This document shows, in pieces, positions 27,406 to 35,790 of a DNA stretch of 44,546 nucleotides. The notes under the pieces were generated by a model. That model worked only from the letters and a program-made list of their open reading frames with translations. It had not been told where the DNA came from and made no database searches. How positions within the stretch are numbered: position 1 is the first letter of the stretch; the number at the start of each line of letters is the position of its first letter. A program made the translations under genes and the position numbers. The stretch covers positions 1 to 44,546 of the forward strand of contig WRMB01000030.1 of assembly GCA_009777345.1 (NCBI GenBank), written 5' to 3'. The stretch is from Micrococcales bacterium. Lineage in GTDB: Bacteria; Actinomycetota; Actinomycetes; Actinomycetales; Cellulomonadaceae.

Positions 27406-28593
27406 ATGCTGCGTTGGCTGACCGCGGGGGAGTCGCACGGACCGGCCCTGGTCGGCGTCCTGGAAGGGATGCCGGCCGGGGTCGGTCTCGTCACGTCCGA
27501 TATCGACCAGGCGCTGGCCCGCCGTCGCCTGGGCTACGGGCGAGGCGCTCGGATGTCGTTCGAGCAGGACCAGGTGCGGCTGGTCGGCGGGGTGCGGCAC
27601 GGGCTCACCCAGGGCGGACCCGTCGCCGTGGAGGTGGCCAACACCGAGTGGCCCAAGTGGGAGCAGGTGATGGCCGCCGACCCGGTGGACCCCGAGCGGC
27701 TGACGGGGGCGCGCAACGCCCCCCTGACCCGGCCGCGGCCGGGCCACGCCGACCTGGTCGGGATGCGCAAGTACGGGTTCGACGACGCCCGGCCGGTGCT
27801 GGAACGCGCCAGCGCGCGGGAGACCGCGGTGCGGGTCGCGCTGGGTGCCGTCGCCGCCCGGCTGCTGGAGCAGGCCGCGGGGGTGCGGCTGGTGTCGCAC
27901 GTCGTGGCGATCGGCCGGGCGGCGGTGCCCGACGGGAGGCCGGGGCCCGGTCCGGACGATATCGCCGCGCTCGACGCCGACCCGGTGCGCTGCTTCGACG
28001 CCGAGACGTCGGCTGCGATGGTGGCCGAGATCGACGCGGCCCGGACGGACGGTGACACCCTCGGCGGCGTCGTGGAGGTGCTGGCCTTCGGCGTGCCGTC
28101 CGGGCTGGGCAGCTATGCGCAGGCCGACCGGCGGCTCGACGCTCGGCTGGCCGCCGGGCTCATGGGCATCCAGGCCGTCAAGGGTGTGGAGATCGGTGAC
28201 GGGTTCGCCACTGCCCGGCGGCGCGGCTCGGTCGCCCACGACGAGATCGAACCCGGCCCGGACGGCCGCCTGCTGCGCCGGACCAACCGGGCCGGAGGTG
28301 TCGAGGGCGGGATGTCCGACGGCGAGACCGTCCGGGTGCGGGCCGCGATGAAACCGATCTCCACCGTGCCGCGCGCCCTGGACACCGTGGACCTCGCCAC
28401 CGGCCAGCCGGCCAAGGCCCAGCACCAGCGGTCGGACGTGTGCGCGGTACCGCCCGCGGCGGTCGTCGCCGAGGCGATGGTCGCGCTGGTGCTGGCCCAG
28501 GCGCTGCTGGACAAGACCGGCGGGGACAGCCTCGCCGAGGTGCGGCGCAACCTCGCGGCCTACCTGGCCGCCGTCCCCGAGAGGCTGCGGTGA
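27406..28593 (+). CDS. aroC: chorismate synthase
   Basis: Last step of the shikimate pathway, converting EPSP to chorismate with reduced FMN. Its 395 residues begin '[20 protein letters not shown]' with the signature His in 'GESHG'. They continue '[12 protein letters not shown]', '[19 protein letters not shown]', '[18 protein letters not shown]' and '[17 protein letters not shown]', all family motifs. The ATG at 27406 marks the conserved N-terminus; an in-frame start at 27226 would add residues from inside pilO and is rejected. aroD, aroK and aroB follow. Confidence 0.97.
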   Translation: MLRWLTAGESHGPALVGVLEGMPAGVGLVTSDIDQALARRRLGYGRGARMSFEQDQVRLVGGVRHGLTQGGPVAVEVANTEWPKWEQVMAADPVDPERLTGARNAPLTRPRPGHADLVGMRKYGFDDARPVLERASARETAVRVALGAVAARLLEQAAGVRLVSHVVAIGRAAVPDGRPGPGPDDIAALDADPVRCFDAETSAAMVAEIDAARTDGDTLGGVVEVLAFGVPSGLGSYAQADRRLDARLAAGLMGIQAVKGVEIGDGFATARRRGSVAHDEIEPGPDGRLLRRTNRAGGVEGGMSDGETVRVRAAMKPISTVPRALDTVDLATGQPAKAQHQRSDVCAVPPAAVVAEAMVALVLAQALLDKTGGDSLAEVRRNLAAYLAAVPERLR

Positions 28594-28640
28594 ACGCGAG
28601 CTCTGCGGCCGCCGCGCTGGCCGGACGGCTGGGGTCGTGA
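28590..28640 (+). CDS. 16-codon mini-ORF bridging aroC and aroD
   Basis: GTG 28590 overlaps the aroC stop as GTGA, and its own TGA overlaps the aroD GTG as GTGA. Translation '[16 protein letters not shown]'. GAGAGG lies a few bases upstream. It may relay ribosomes from aroC to aroD; coincidence in GC-rich sequence cannot be excluded. Confidence 0.3.
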   Translation: MNASSAAAALAGRLGS

Positions 28641-29428
28641 CCGGGACTGTCCGCTTCGGCCAGGTGGAGGTCGGTGCCGGTGCGCCCACGGTCATCGTGC
28701 CGCTCGTCGCCGGTGACGTCACCGACCTCGTGGCGCAGGCCGCCGCCGCCCGCGGTGCCGCCGACGTGCTGGAGTGGCGGATAGACCGCATGAGGGACAC
28801 CTCGCCCGACGCTGTGCTGACCGCCGGACGGGCCCTGGTCCAGGCGGCGGACGGCACACCGCTCCTGGCGACCTACCGCACCGCCGCCGAAGGCGGTGCA
28901 CAGCGGCCCGACACCGGGACACAGGCTTATGCCGCCCGTTACCGCGCGCTGCTCGGGGCCCGCCTGGTGGCGGCTGTCGATGTCGAGACCGCGCTCGGTG
29001 AGGCCGTGGTGGCACAGGTCGTCGCAGCGGCGCACCAGGCGGGTGCCGCGGTGGTCGGGTCCAGCCACGACACCGTCGGCACACCACCGGCCGACCAGAT
29101 CGTCGCCCGGCTGGTCGGCATGGCCGCCGTCGGTGTCGACGTCTGCAAGGTGGCGGTCACCCCGCACAGCCCGGACGACGTGCTGACCCTGCTCGCCGCC
29201 ACCCGCGCGGCGTCGCAACGTCTGGACCAGCCGCTGGTCACCGTCGCGATGGGTCCGCTGGGTCTCGTCACCCGGCTGGCAGGGGAACCCTTCGGCTCGG
29301 CGGCCACCTTCGGCACCGTCGGGCCGTCGTCGGCCCCGGGCCAGGTCGACGCGGTAGCGCTGCGCCAGGTGGTCGACCTGGTGCACGCGGCGCTGACCGG
29401 TGTACCGACGGGCGCCGACCAGCCCTGA
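28637..29428 (+). CDS. aroD: 3-dehydroquinate dehydratase, type I
   Basis: Dehydrates 3-dehydroquinate to 3-dehydroshikimate through a Schiff base. It is a 263-residue TIM barrel. The type I residues are all visible: Glu46 and Arg48 in 'LEWRID', His144 in 'GSSHDT', Schiff-base Lys171 in 'VCKVAV', then '[12 protein letters not shown]', and Gln in 'PSSAPGQ'. Actinobacteria more often carry the unrelated type II enzyme (aroQ), so this choice is notable. The GTG start has no good Shine-Dalgarno but overlaps the stop of the mini-ORF that follows aroC, suggesting coupled translation. Confidence 0.93.
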   Translation: MTGTVRFGQVEVGAGAPTVIVPLVAGDVTDLVAQAAAARGAADVLEWRIDRMRDTSPDAVLTAGRALVQAADGTPLLATYRTAAEGGAQRPDTGTQAYAARYRALLGARLVAAVDVETALGEAVVAQVVAAAHQAGAAVVGSSHDTVGTPPADQIVARLVGMAAVGVDVCKVAVTPHSPDDVLTLLAATRAASQRLDQPLVTVAMGPLGLVTRLAGEPFGSAATFGTVGPSSAPGQVDAVALRQVVDLVHAALTGVPTGADQP

Positions 29429-29463
29429 CGGCCGACCCGGCGGTCGTCGGGCCCAACCCTCGA

Positions 29464-29469
29464 TAGGCT
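29464..29469 (+). promoter_or_regulatory. -10 box of a leaderless aroK transcript
   Basis: TAGGCT followed by CTGGGC and GTG (29476): the same hexamer and the same 6-base spacing as at rarA. No Shine-Dalgarno precedes the GTG. Confidence 0.65.
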
Positions 29470-29475
29470 CTGGGC

Positions 29476-30105
29476 GTGCCTCACCAGTCCGCGCCCGCCG
29501 CGCCGCACCCCGCCTGGGGCCCGACCGTCGTGCTGTGCGGGCCGATGGGCTCGGGCAAGAGCAGCGTCGGCCGGGCGCTGGCCCGCCGCTGGCAGCTGAC
29601 CTTCCGCGACACCGACGAGGACGTGGAGGCCGCGACCGGTCGCACCGTCGCCGAGGTGTTCGCCGACGGCGAGGACCGTTTCCGCCAGGTCGAGCGCCAG
29701 GCCGTGGCCCGGGCGCTGGAGACGCACGACGGTATCTTGGCCCTGGGCGGCGGCGCGGTGCTGCACCCGGCGACCCGCCGCGCCCTGGACCGGTACGCCG
29801 CCGGGGGCGGCATCGTCGTGTCCCTCGAGGTCAGCGAGCCGGTCGCGCTCCAGCGGGTCACCCGGGGCACGACGACCCGTCCGCTGCTGGCCGACGACCC
29901 GGACCGCTGGAAGCAGGTCGCCGACGCCCGGCGCCCGGTGTACGAGCAGGTCGCGACGCTGCACGTCGCCACCGACGGCATCACCCCCGACGAGGTCGCG
30001 GCCGATATCGAGCGGTTGCTCCAGGTGGCCCGGACGGCGTCGTTCGGGATACCGGTCGTCGCGGTGCGGGCCGAGCCGGGCGACGCACCAGGAGGGACCG
30101 TATGA
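29476..30105 (+). CDS. aroK: shikimate kinase
   Basis: ATP-dependent phosphorylation of shikimate. Its 209 residues hold the Walker A '[14 protein letters not shown]' (about 22-35), '[11 protein letters not shown]' (shikimate-binding Asp), '[14 protein letters not shown]' and '[13 protein letters not shown]'. The LID segment is '[11 protein letters not shown]'. About 15 Pro/Ala-rich residues precede the first strand. The GTG start follows a leaderless promoter, while the stop overlaps aroB by 4 bases, so aroK-aroB can be transcribed apart from aroC-aroD. Confidence 0.95.
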   Translation: MPHQSAPAAPHPAWGPTVVLCGPMGSGKSSVGRALARRWQLTFRDTDEDVEAATGRTVAEVFADGEDRFRQVERQAVARALETHDGILALGGGAVLHPATRRALDRYAAGGGIVVSLEVSEPVALQRVTRGTTTRPLLADDPDRWKQVADARRPVYEQVATLHVATDGITPDEVAADIERLLQVARTASFGIPVVAVRAEPGDAPGGTV

Positions 30106-31178
30106 CCACCCGGATCAGCGTGGGCGGTGCCCAGCCGTACGACGTAGTGGTGGGCGAGCACCTGCTCGGCGAGCTCGACGCCCTGGTGGGTCCGCCGGGC
30201 ACGTCGGTGCTGGTCGTCCACCCGCCGACCCTGGCGGCGACGGCCGACGCGGTGCGGGCCGATCTGGAGGCGTCCGGTCGCCGGGGGCTGCTGGCGCAGG
30301 TGCCCGACGCCGAGGAGGCCAAGACCGCCCAGGTGGCGTCGTTCTGCTGGCAGGTGCTGGGCCAGGCCGGGTTCACCCGCAGCGACACGGTCGTCGGCCT
30401 GGGCGGCGGCGCCACCACGGACCTGGCGGGGTTCGTCGCCGCGTCGTGGCTGCGCGGGGTGCGGGTGGTCCAGGTGCCCACGACGCTGCTGGGCATGGTG
30501 GACGCCGCGGTGGGCGGCAAGACGGGTATCAACACCGCCGAGGGCAAGAACCTGGTCGGGGCGTTCTACCCGCCCGTCGGGGTGGTCTGCGACCTGGCGA
30601 CGCTGGGCACGCTGCCGCGGGCCGACCTGGTGGCCGGGCTGGCCGAGGTGGTCAAGTGCGGGTTCATCGCCGACCCGCGGATCCTCGACCTGGTCGAGGG
30701 CGACCCCGACGGTGCGACCGACCCGTCCTCGGCGGTGCTGCGCGAGCTGGTGGAACGGGCGGTGCAGGTCAAGGCGGACGTGGTGACGGCGGACCTGCGC
30801 GAGTCGTACCGGCGTGAGATCCTCAACTACGGGCACACCTTCGGCCACGCCGTCGAGCAGGTCGAGCGCTACCGCTGGCGGCACGGCGCGGCCGTGGCGG
30901 TCGGGATGGTCTACGCCGCCGAGCTGTCCCGGCTGGCCGGGCGGGCCGACGACGCCCTGGTGGACCGGCACCGCCAGGTGCTCACCACCCTGGGCCTGCC
31001 GACCGCGTACCGCGGCGACCGCTGGGACCGGCTGCTGGCCGCGATGCGGCGGGACAAGAAGGCCCGCGGCTCGCTGCTGCGGTTCGTCGTGCTGGATGGC
31101 CTGGCCCGGCCGGTCCGGCTGGAGGGCCCCGACCCGGCCTTGCTCACCGCGGCTTATGCGGAGGTAGCGGCCGACTGA
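30102..31178 (+). CDS. aroB: 3-dehydroquinate synthase
   Basis: Makes 3-dehydroquinate from DAHP with NAD and a divalent metal. It is 358 residues long. The NAD site is '[18 protein letters not shown]' (about 104), and the active site carries '[20 protein letters not shown]'. Metal ligands lie in '[10 protein letters not shown]', '[13 protein letters not shown]' and '[14 protein letters not shown]'. GGAGGG lies 5-6 bases before the ATG, which overlaps the aroK stop (ATGA). This completes five shikimate enzymes in the window (AroB, AroD, AroE, AroK, AroC); aroA and aroG are not here. Confidence 0.96.
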   Translation: MTTRISVGGAQPYDVVVGEHLLGELDALVGPPGTSVLVVHPPTLAATADAVRADLEASGRRGLLAQVPDAEEAKTAQVASFCWQVLGQAGFTRSDTVVGLGGGATTDLAGFVAASWLRGVRVVQVPTTLLGMVDAAVGGKTGINTAEGKNLVGAFYPPVGVVCDLATLGTLPRADLVAGLAEVVKCGFIADPRILDLVEGDPDGATDPSSAVLRELVERAVQVKADVVTADLRESYRREILNYGHTFGHAVEQVERYRWRHGAAVAVGMVYAAELSRLAGRADDALVDRHRQVLTTLGLPTAYRGDRWDRLLAAMRRDKKARGSLLRFVVLDGLARPVRLEGPDPALLTAAYAEVAAD

Positions 31179-31182
31179 CGAG

Positions 31183-31188
31183 TACTAT
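31183..31188 (+). promoter_or_regulatory. -10 box upstream of efp
   Basis: TACTAT fits TANNNT well and lies 5 bases after the aroB stop. Initiation about 7 bases downstream gives a leader of roughly 45 nt for efp-nusB. Confidence 0.55.
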
Positions 31189-31240
31189 GTCCCGGGCCCG
31201 ATACGTCCTGAGACACATCCTGCGGAGAGAGAAACGACCT

Positions 31241-31804
31241 GTGGCGACGACCAACGACCTGAAGAACGGCATGGTGCTGCGCATCGACGGCCAGCTGTGG
31301 ACCGTGGTGCAGTTCCAGCACGTCAAGCCTGGTAAGGGCGGCGCCTTCGTGCGCACCACCCTGAAGAACGTCCTGTCCGGGAAGGTGCTGGACCGCACCT
31401 TCAACGCCGGGGTGAAGGTCGAGACCGCCAACGTGGACAAGCGCGAGATGCAGTACCTGTACAAGGACGGGTCGGACTTCGTGTTCATGGACCTGTCCGA
31501 CTATGACCAGCTGCACCTGTCCGAGGCCGTCGTCGGCGACGCCGCGCACTTCATGCTGGAGAACCAGAACGCGATCGTGGCACTGAACGACGGCATTCCC
31601 CTGTACGTCGAGCTGCCTACCTCGGTGGTCCTGGAGATCACCTACACCGAACCTGGTCTGCAGGGCGACCGCTCCTCGGCGGGCACCAAGGCCGCCACCC
31701 TGGAGACCGGCTACGAGATCCAGGTCCCCCTGTTCCTCAACCAGGGCACCAAGGTCAAGGTCGACACCCGCGACGGTTCCTACCTGGGCCGCGTCAACGA
31801 CTGA
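31241..31804 (+). CDS. efp: elongation factor P
   Basis: Binds between the P and E sites of the ribosome and relieves stalling at polyproline. Its 187 residues form three beta-barrel domains. The loop that reaches the peptidyl transferase centre is '[13 protein letters not shown]' with Lys32 at the tip; the actinobacterial loop form is thought to work unmodified or without the beta-lysylation system. The signature near the C-terminus is '[20 protein letters not shown]'. The GTG at 31241 gives the conserved '[10 protein letters not shown]', with GGAGAG about 10 bases upstream; the in-frame ATG at 31187 lies at the promoter and is rejected. nusB follows after 10 bases. Confidence 0.97.
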   Translation: MATTNDLKNGMVLRIDGQLWTVVQFQHVKPGKGGAFVRTTLKNVLSGKVLDRTFNAGVKVETANVDKREMQYLYKDGSDFVFMDLSDYDQLHLSEAVVGDAAHFMLENQNAIVALNDGIPLYVELPTSVVLEITYTEPGLQGDRSSAGTKAATLETGYEIQVPLFLNQGTKVKVDTRDGSYLGRVND

Positions 31805-31814
31805 TGCGTGCCCG

Positions 31815-32243
31815 ATGAGCAACCTGGGCTCGCGCAGCAAGGCGCGCCGGCGGGCGCTGGACGTGCTGTTCGAGGCCGAGCAGCGCGATGTCGGCGTCGC
31901 CGACCTGCTGGCCGAACGGACGACCGATCCCGGCACTCACGCCTCGTCCCTGCCGCCGTACGCGGTCCAGATGGTCGAAGGCGTGCTCGACCACGCCGCC
32001 CGCATCGACGAGCTGCTCACCACCTACGCCCAGGGCTGGACCCTGGCCCGGATGCCCGCCGTGGACCGCTGCGTCCTGCGCCTGGGCACCTGGGAGGTGC
32101 TGTGGAACGACGACGTCCCCGACGCTGTCGCGGTCGACGAAGCGGTGGCGATGGTCCGCGACCTGTCCACCGACACCTCGCCGACCTTCGTCAACGGCCT
32201 GCTCGGCCGCATCATGGACCTCAAGCCCACCCTGCTGGCCTGA
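31815..32243 (+). CDS. nusB: transcription antitermination factor NusB
   Basis: Forms the boxA-binding NusB-S10 complex needed for rRNA antitermination. It is a 142-residue all-helical protein. The N-terminus 'SKARRRALDVLFEAEQRDV' and the C-terminal 'LARMPAVDRCVLRLGTWEVL', 'VAVDEAVAMVRDLSTDTSPT' and 'FVNGLLGRI' are classic NusB segments. The ATG follows efp closely (efp-nusB is a widely conserved pair). A longer open frame at 31808-32422 overlaps it in another phase, but only its end beyond nusB makes sense (see the remnant at 32258). Confidence 0.95.
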   Translation: MSNLGSRSKARRRALDVLFEAEQRDVGVADLLAERTTDPGTHASSLPPYAVQMVEGVLDHAARIDELLTTYAQGWTLARMPAVDRCVLRLGTWEVLWNDDVPDAVAVDEAVAMVRDLSTDTSPTFVNGLLGRIMDLKPTLLA

Positions 32244-32257
32244 ACCAGCCTGAGGCC

Positions 32258-32422
32258 GTGAGCCTGGCACCTGCGGCTGTGCGAAGCCTGCAGCAGATCA
32301 AGGACAAGCGCTACGCCGACACGTACCGTGCCGACGGTACTCCGGTCCATCTCGTCGGTGTCGAGTTCTCCAAGAAAGACCGCAACATCATCGCTTTCGA
32401 CACCGAGACCATCACCGGCTGA
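32258..32422 (+). pseudogene. 3' remnant of an AAA-ATPase-like/PD-(D/E)XK nuclease gene
   Basis: The 54 codons from GTG 32258 read 'LQQIKDKRYADTYRADG', then 'PVHLVGVEFSKKDRNI' and a short tail. This is the recognisable C-terminal end of the large 'AAA-ATPase-like plus DUF1703 nuclease' proteins, whose end normally reads 'AL.QI..K.YA..Y..DG', then 'VGV.FS...RNI'. Nothing of the ATPase or the nuclease active site remains, because nusB occupies the sequence upstream. The full-length family is typically over 500 residues. So it looks like a fragment left by deletion or insertion next to nusB. It may be untranslated. Confidence 0.65.
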
Positions 32423-32431
32423 AGGACAGCC

Positions 32432-33880
32432 TCACAGGCTGGCACCGAAGTCTTCGCGGAACTTGGCGACCAGGGCGTGCTGCCAGTCGCCGACCGGTTT
32501 GAGCCGTCCGTAGAAGAAGCGCAGGATCTCTGGTTCTTCGGTCCACTCCAGGCCGCCGACGATCCGACGGTTGGCGTACAACCAGTGGATCCGGTCCACG
32601 GCGTACTGCACCTGGGAGAGGGTGAAGACGCGCCGTGGCAGCGCCAGGCGCAGCAGCTCCATGTGGGCCAGGGGCTCGCTGCCGTCGGGTTCGCGCTGCT
32701 CGGACATCGTGCCGCGTTCCATGCCCCGCACGCCCGAGGCCAGGTAGACCGCGGCGGCCAGCGCCCCGGACGGGTAGTACCGCTGGTCGACGTGGTCGAG
32801 GAAGCGCATGGCGTCGACGTGGGCGCCCAGCCCACCAGCCGGTGTGACCACCGGGATGCCGCGACGGTCCATCTCGTCGACGAAGTGGGCGATGAACAAC
32901 GGGCCCTGGTTGATCATGTCCTCGTCCAGGGTCTCGTCCAGCCCGACGGTGATGGCCTCCATCTCACGGACCGACATACCACCGTAGGTGAGGAACCCCT
33001 CGTACATCGGCACCCAGGCGCGCAGCGACTCGTAGATCTTCTGGTCGTCGGTGATGATGCCGCCGCCCCGGCCGAAACCGAGCTTGCGGGCGGAGAAGTA
33101 GATCACGTCGCACAGCTCGGACATGGCCAGCCAGATATCGGCCACCGACCAGTCGGCGCACTCGGGCTCGCGGGCCTTGACGAAGTAGAGGTTGTCGGCC
33201 AGCAGCGAGGCGTCCATGACCAGCGGGACCCCGCGCCGACGGCAGGCGTGGGAGACGGCCCGGAGGTTGGCCAGGGAGAACGGCTGGCCGCCGACCAGGT
33301 TGGTCCCGGCCTCGACCCGGAAGAAGGCGATGTTCTCCGCGCCGCGTTCGTCCGCCAGGCGCTCGAAGGCGGCGACGTCCACGTTGCCCTTGAACTTCTC
33401 GTCGCTGGTCACCGCCAGGCCGGACGGCTCGATCAGCTCGACGACCTCACCGCCGGCGGCGGTGATGTGCGCCTTCGTCGTGGTGAAGTGGTAGTTGGTC
33501 GGCACGACCATGCCAGGCTTGACGAAGCCGAGAGCCAGGATGTGCTCGGCGGCCCGGCCCTGGTGCGTCGGCAGGAAGTACTTCTTGCCGAAGACCTCCT
33601 GCAGCTTGGCGTGCAGCCGGGTGAAGGTGGCCGAGCCCGCGTAGGCGTCGTCGGCGGTGAGCATGGCCGCCTGCTGCCGGTCGGACATGGCGTTGACGCC
33701 GGAGTCCGTCAGCATGTCCAAGAACACGTCGGAGTTCTGCAGCAGGAACGTGTTGTAGCCCGCCTCCTCGACGGCCCGCAGCCGCTCCTCGATCGGCAGC
33801 AGGGTGAGCTTCTGGATGATGCGTACCTTGTGCATCTCCAGCGGGAACGACTCGCCAGAGAAGTAGGTCACCTTGGACAT
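32432..33880 (-). CDS. tryptophanase/tyrosine phenol-lyase family PLP enzyme, divergent
   Basis: Fold-type I PLP beta-eliminating lyase of 482 residues, alignable with TnaA and Tpl throughout: 'DVFLDMLTDSG', 'AAMLTADDAYAGS', 'YFLPTHQGRAAEHI', 'GTNLVGGQPFSLANLRA' and 'GVPLVMDASLLADNLYFV'. The Schiff-base Lys is 266 in 'FSARKLGFGRGGG', and the carboxylate-binding Arg sits in 'LRLALPRRVFT'. Two things differ. The Arg three residues after the PLP-binding Asp ('MDSAR' in TnaA) is Leu ('MDASL'), and the Lys is followed by Leu instead of Asp. Substrate specificity is therefore uncertain. ATG 33880 is chosen over 33928 because 'GAAGGG' lies about 9 bases upstream and 'MSKVTYFSGE' is a sensible start. 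No permease gene is adjacent. Confidence 0.85.
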   Translation of the reverse strand: MSKVTYFSGESFPLEMHKVRIIQKLTLLPIEERLRAVEEAGYNTFLLQNSDVFLDMLTDSGVNAMSDRQQAAMLTADDAYAGSATFTRLHAKLQEVFGKKYFLPTHQGRAAEHILALGFVKPGMVVPTNYHFTTTKAHITAAGGEVVELIEPSGLAVTSDEKFKGNVDVAAFERLADERGAENIAFFRVEAGTNLVGGQPFSLANLRAVSHACRRRGVPLVMDASLLADNLYFVKAREPECADWSVADIWLAMSELCDVIYFSARKLGFGRGGGIITDDQKIYESLRAWVPMYEGFLTYGGMSVREMEAITVGLDETLDEDMINQGPLFIAHFVDEMDRRGIPVVTPAGGLGAHVDAMRFLDHVDQRYYPSGALAAAVYLASGVRGMERGTMSEQREPDGSEPLAHMELLRLALPRRVFTLSQVQYAVDRIHWLYANRRIVGGLEWTEEPEILRFFYGRLKPVGDWQHALVAKFREDFGASL

Positions 33881-33998
33881 GGACGTCAGGGCCCTTCGGG
33901 TCGACGGCGGGGTCACGGTCGCACACATGGTAGTGGTCGTGGGTTCGCGGGCGGGACGGCGCTCGAGGGCCGGGGCCTGTATCGAGACTGCGACACGT

Positions 33999-34014
33999 GT
34001 ACCAGGATCGGTAC
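33999..34014. promoter_or_regulatory. small inverted repeat in the divergent promoter region
   Basis: GTACC (33999-34003) and GGTAC (34010-34014) around 6 bases, in the 240-bp gap between the divergent lyase and OmpA-lipoprotein genes. It could be an operator for either. No other convincing signal was found in the gap apart from a possible TACGTT -10 near 34049 for the lipoprotein. Confidence 0.3.
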
Positions 34015-34120
34015 TCCGTAGGGCTTCTGACCGGTGGTCGGTGCGGGATACGTTGGCTCTCGACGGCGCGCACCGGCCTGGGCGCTCCGCGAGGGCGTGG
34101 CGAACGGGAGCGCACGGACG

Positions 34121-35146
34121 ATGACGAAGACCTACCGAACGACCCTGGCCCTGACGGTCGCCGTGATCTCGGCGTTCGTCCTGGCAGGCTGCGGAGCGTC
34201 GGACGGTACCGACAGCGCGGACGGTCCGACCGGTGACGTCACGGCTGGTCGGGACGTGTCCGAGCCTGGACCGCAGCTCGACTGCGGCGAGGACCCGGGC
34301 GACCCGAGCGGCTCAGACCCTTCCCGGCTGGTCGGGGCCACAGACGCCGACAACCAGCCGGGCCGGTACTGGTGGGTCGGCGACAACCTGTGCGTGGCCG
34401 AGGGCACGACCATCGCCTTCGTCGGCGACTCGACCATCCCGGCCTACGTCCACCCCCTGGGCGGCTCGCTGGACCTGCGGTTCGCCACGGTCGTCGACCG
34501 GTCGGCCACCATCAGCTTTGCGGGCATCGACACCGGCGATATCGATATCGCGCTGCCGTCGACGTTCAACTGGAAGTTACACCACGAGGGGTTCGAGGCG
34601 GACGCGGCCTACGACGGGTGCTGGGGCGGCAACTGCGTGGGCGGGGTGCAGCTCAGCTTCACCGGGGACGGCACGGACCAGATCGCCGACACCGGTAACC
34701 CGAACACGGTGACCTTCAGCTTTACCGACGGGTCGGCCGGGACCATCACCATCTACAACGACGAGGTGGCCCGCACCGAACAGCAGGGCCGCGACACGGT
34801 CGTCACCCTCACCGCTGACGTGCTGTTCGAGTTCGGCAAGTCCGACCTGGTGCCCGGCGCGCGTCAGGAGATCGAGGCCCTGGCCGCCGAGATCAGCCAG
34901 GGCGCGACGGTCTCCGTGGACGGGTACACCGACTCCATCAGCGGCGACGACATCAACCAGCCGCTGTCCGAGGCCCGCGCCGCCGCCGTGGCCGATGTGC
35001 TGACCCAGACCCGCCCCGACCTGCGCCTCACGGTGGCTGGTCACTCCTCGGCCGACCCGGTGGCTCCCAACCAGATCGACGGCCAGGACAACCCGGCAGG
35101 CCGGGCCCTCAACCGTCGCGTCGAGATCACCTACCTATCGGGCTGA
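34121..35146 (+). CDS. OmpA-domain lipoprotein
   Basis: Secreted lipoprotein of 341 residues. The signal peptide 'TLALTVAVISAFVLAGC' has a lipobox, with Cys24 as the lipidation site. An acidic linker is followed by a beta-rich domain of about 130 residues that I do not recognise, containing 'WWVGDNLCVAEGTTIAFVG' and a Cys pair ('YDGCWGGNCVGG'). The C-terminal OmpA domain (about 230-341) reads 'LTADVLFEFGKSDLVPGA', 'VSVDGYTDSISGDD', 'LSEARAAAVADVL' and 'ALNRRVEITY'; the Asp and Arg that bind diaminopimelate are present. It probably anchors to the cell wall from the membrane. ATG 34121 has CGGGAG about 11 bases upstream; the in-frame GTG at 34034 is rejected because it delays the signal peptide. 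Confidence 0.87.
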   Translation: MTKTYRTTLALTVAVISAFVLAGCGASDGTDSADGPTGDVTAGRDVSEPGPQLDCGEDPGDPSGSDPSRLVGATDADNQPGRYWWVGDNLCVAEGTTIAFVGDSTIPAYVHPLGGSLDLRFATVVDRSATISFAGIDTGDIDIALPSTFNWKLHHEGFEADAAYDGCWGGNCVGGVQLSFTGDGTDQIADTGNPNTVTFSFTDGSAGTITIYNDEVARTEQQGRDTVVTLTADVLFEFGKSDLVPGARQEIEALAAEISQGATVSVDGYTDSISGDDINQPLSEARAAAVADVLTQTRPDLRLTVAGHSSADPVAPNQIDGQDNPAGRALNRRVEITYLSG

Positions 35147-35153
35147 GGTCTGG

Positions 35154-35159
35154 CAGGCT
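35154..35159 (+). promoter_or_regulatory. -10 box of a leaderless thpR transcript
   Basis: CAGGCT, then TGGTCT, then GTG 35166: the 6-base geometry seen at rarA and aroK, with a weaker first base. Confidence 0.45.
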
Positions 35160-35165
35160 TGGTCT

Positions 35166-35786
35166 GTGCGCCTGTTCCTCGCCGTCGTCCCACCCGCGGA
35201 GGTGCTCGACCACCTCGACCTCGCCCTGGCCGCCGCGCGTCGCGGCCCGGCCGGGACGGACGGGTCGGTGCGCTGGTCGGCCCGTGAGACCTGGCATCTC
35301 ACCGCGGCGTTCTACGGCGCGGTGCCCGACGGTACGGTCGGGGCGCTCCAGCAGGGCCTGGACGCGGCGCTGGCGCCTCTGGCCTCATACTCGTTGGCGC
35401 TGCGCGGTGCGGGGGTGTTCGCGCACCGCACGCTGTGGGTCGGGGTCGGCGGGGACGTCGAGGCGCAGCGGCACCTGGCGGAGACGGCCGCGGGCGTGGC
35501 CGACGGTCTGGGCCTGCACCGCGACGAGCGGGAGCGGAACCGGGCCCATCTCACCGTCGGCCGGACCCGGGCCGGGACCCGCCCTGCGGGGCGTCGTCGC
35601 CGGTCCCGCACACCGCGTCAGGAGCCCGTCGCGCTGACCGGCATCGACGGGATCGTCCGGGCGCTGGCGGTCTACGACGGACCGTCGTGGACCGTGTCGT
35701 CGGTGTCGCTGATGTGTTCCGAACCAGGAGCCGGACGCGGCGGGGGACCGCGGTACACCACCGTGGCCGAGCTGGCGCTGGGCTGA
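35166..35786 (+). CDS. thpR: RNA 2',3'-cyclic phosphodiesterase (2'-5' RNA ligase family)
   Basis: Two-histidine phosphoesterase that opens 2',3'-cyclic phosphates on RNA; the ligase activity for which it was named is reversible and weak. It is 206 residues long. Both catalytic motifs are present: His44-Leu-Thr in 'TWHLTAAFYG' and His128-Leu-Thr in 'RAHLTVGRTR'. The start 'MRLFLAVVPPAEV' is typical. A basic insert 'RRRRSRTPRQEP' follows the second motif. The gene ends 4 bases from the convergent monooxygenase gene, leaving no room for a terminator. Confidence 0.92.
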   Translation: MRLFLAVVPPAEVLDHLDLALAAARRGPAGTDGSVRWSARETWHLTAAFYGAVPDGTVGALQQGLDAALAPLASYSLALRGAGVFAHRTLWVGVGGDVEAQRHLAETAAGVADGLGLHRDERERNRAHLTVGRTRAGTRPAGRRRRSRTPRQEPVALTGIDGIVRALAVYDGPSWTVSSVSLMCSEPGAGRGGGPRYTTVAELALG

Positions 35787-35790
35787 GGCG

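Noticed and set aside
31187..31240. 18-residue N-terminal extension of EF-P
   Set aside because: EF-P begins at the conserved 'ATTNDLKNG'; the extra stretch coincides with the promoter and leader.
31808..32257. 204-codon frame overlapping nusB
   Set aside because: Only the part beyond nusB (from 32258) matches a family; the rest is an out-of-frame shadow of nusB.
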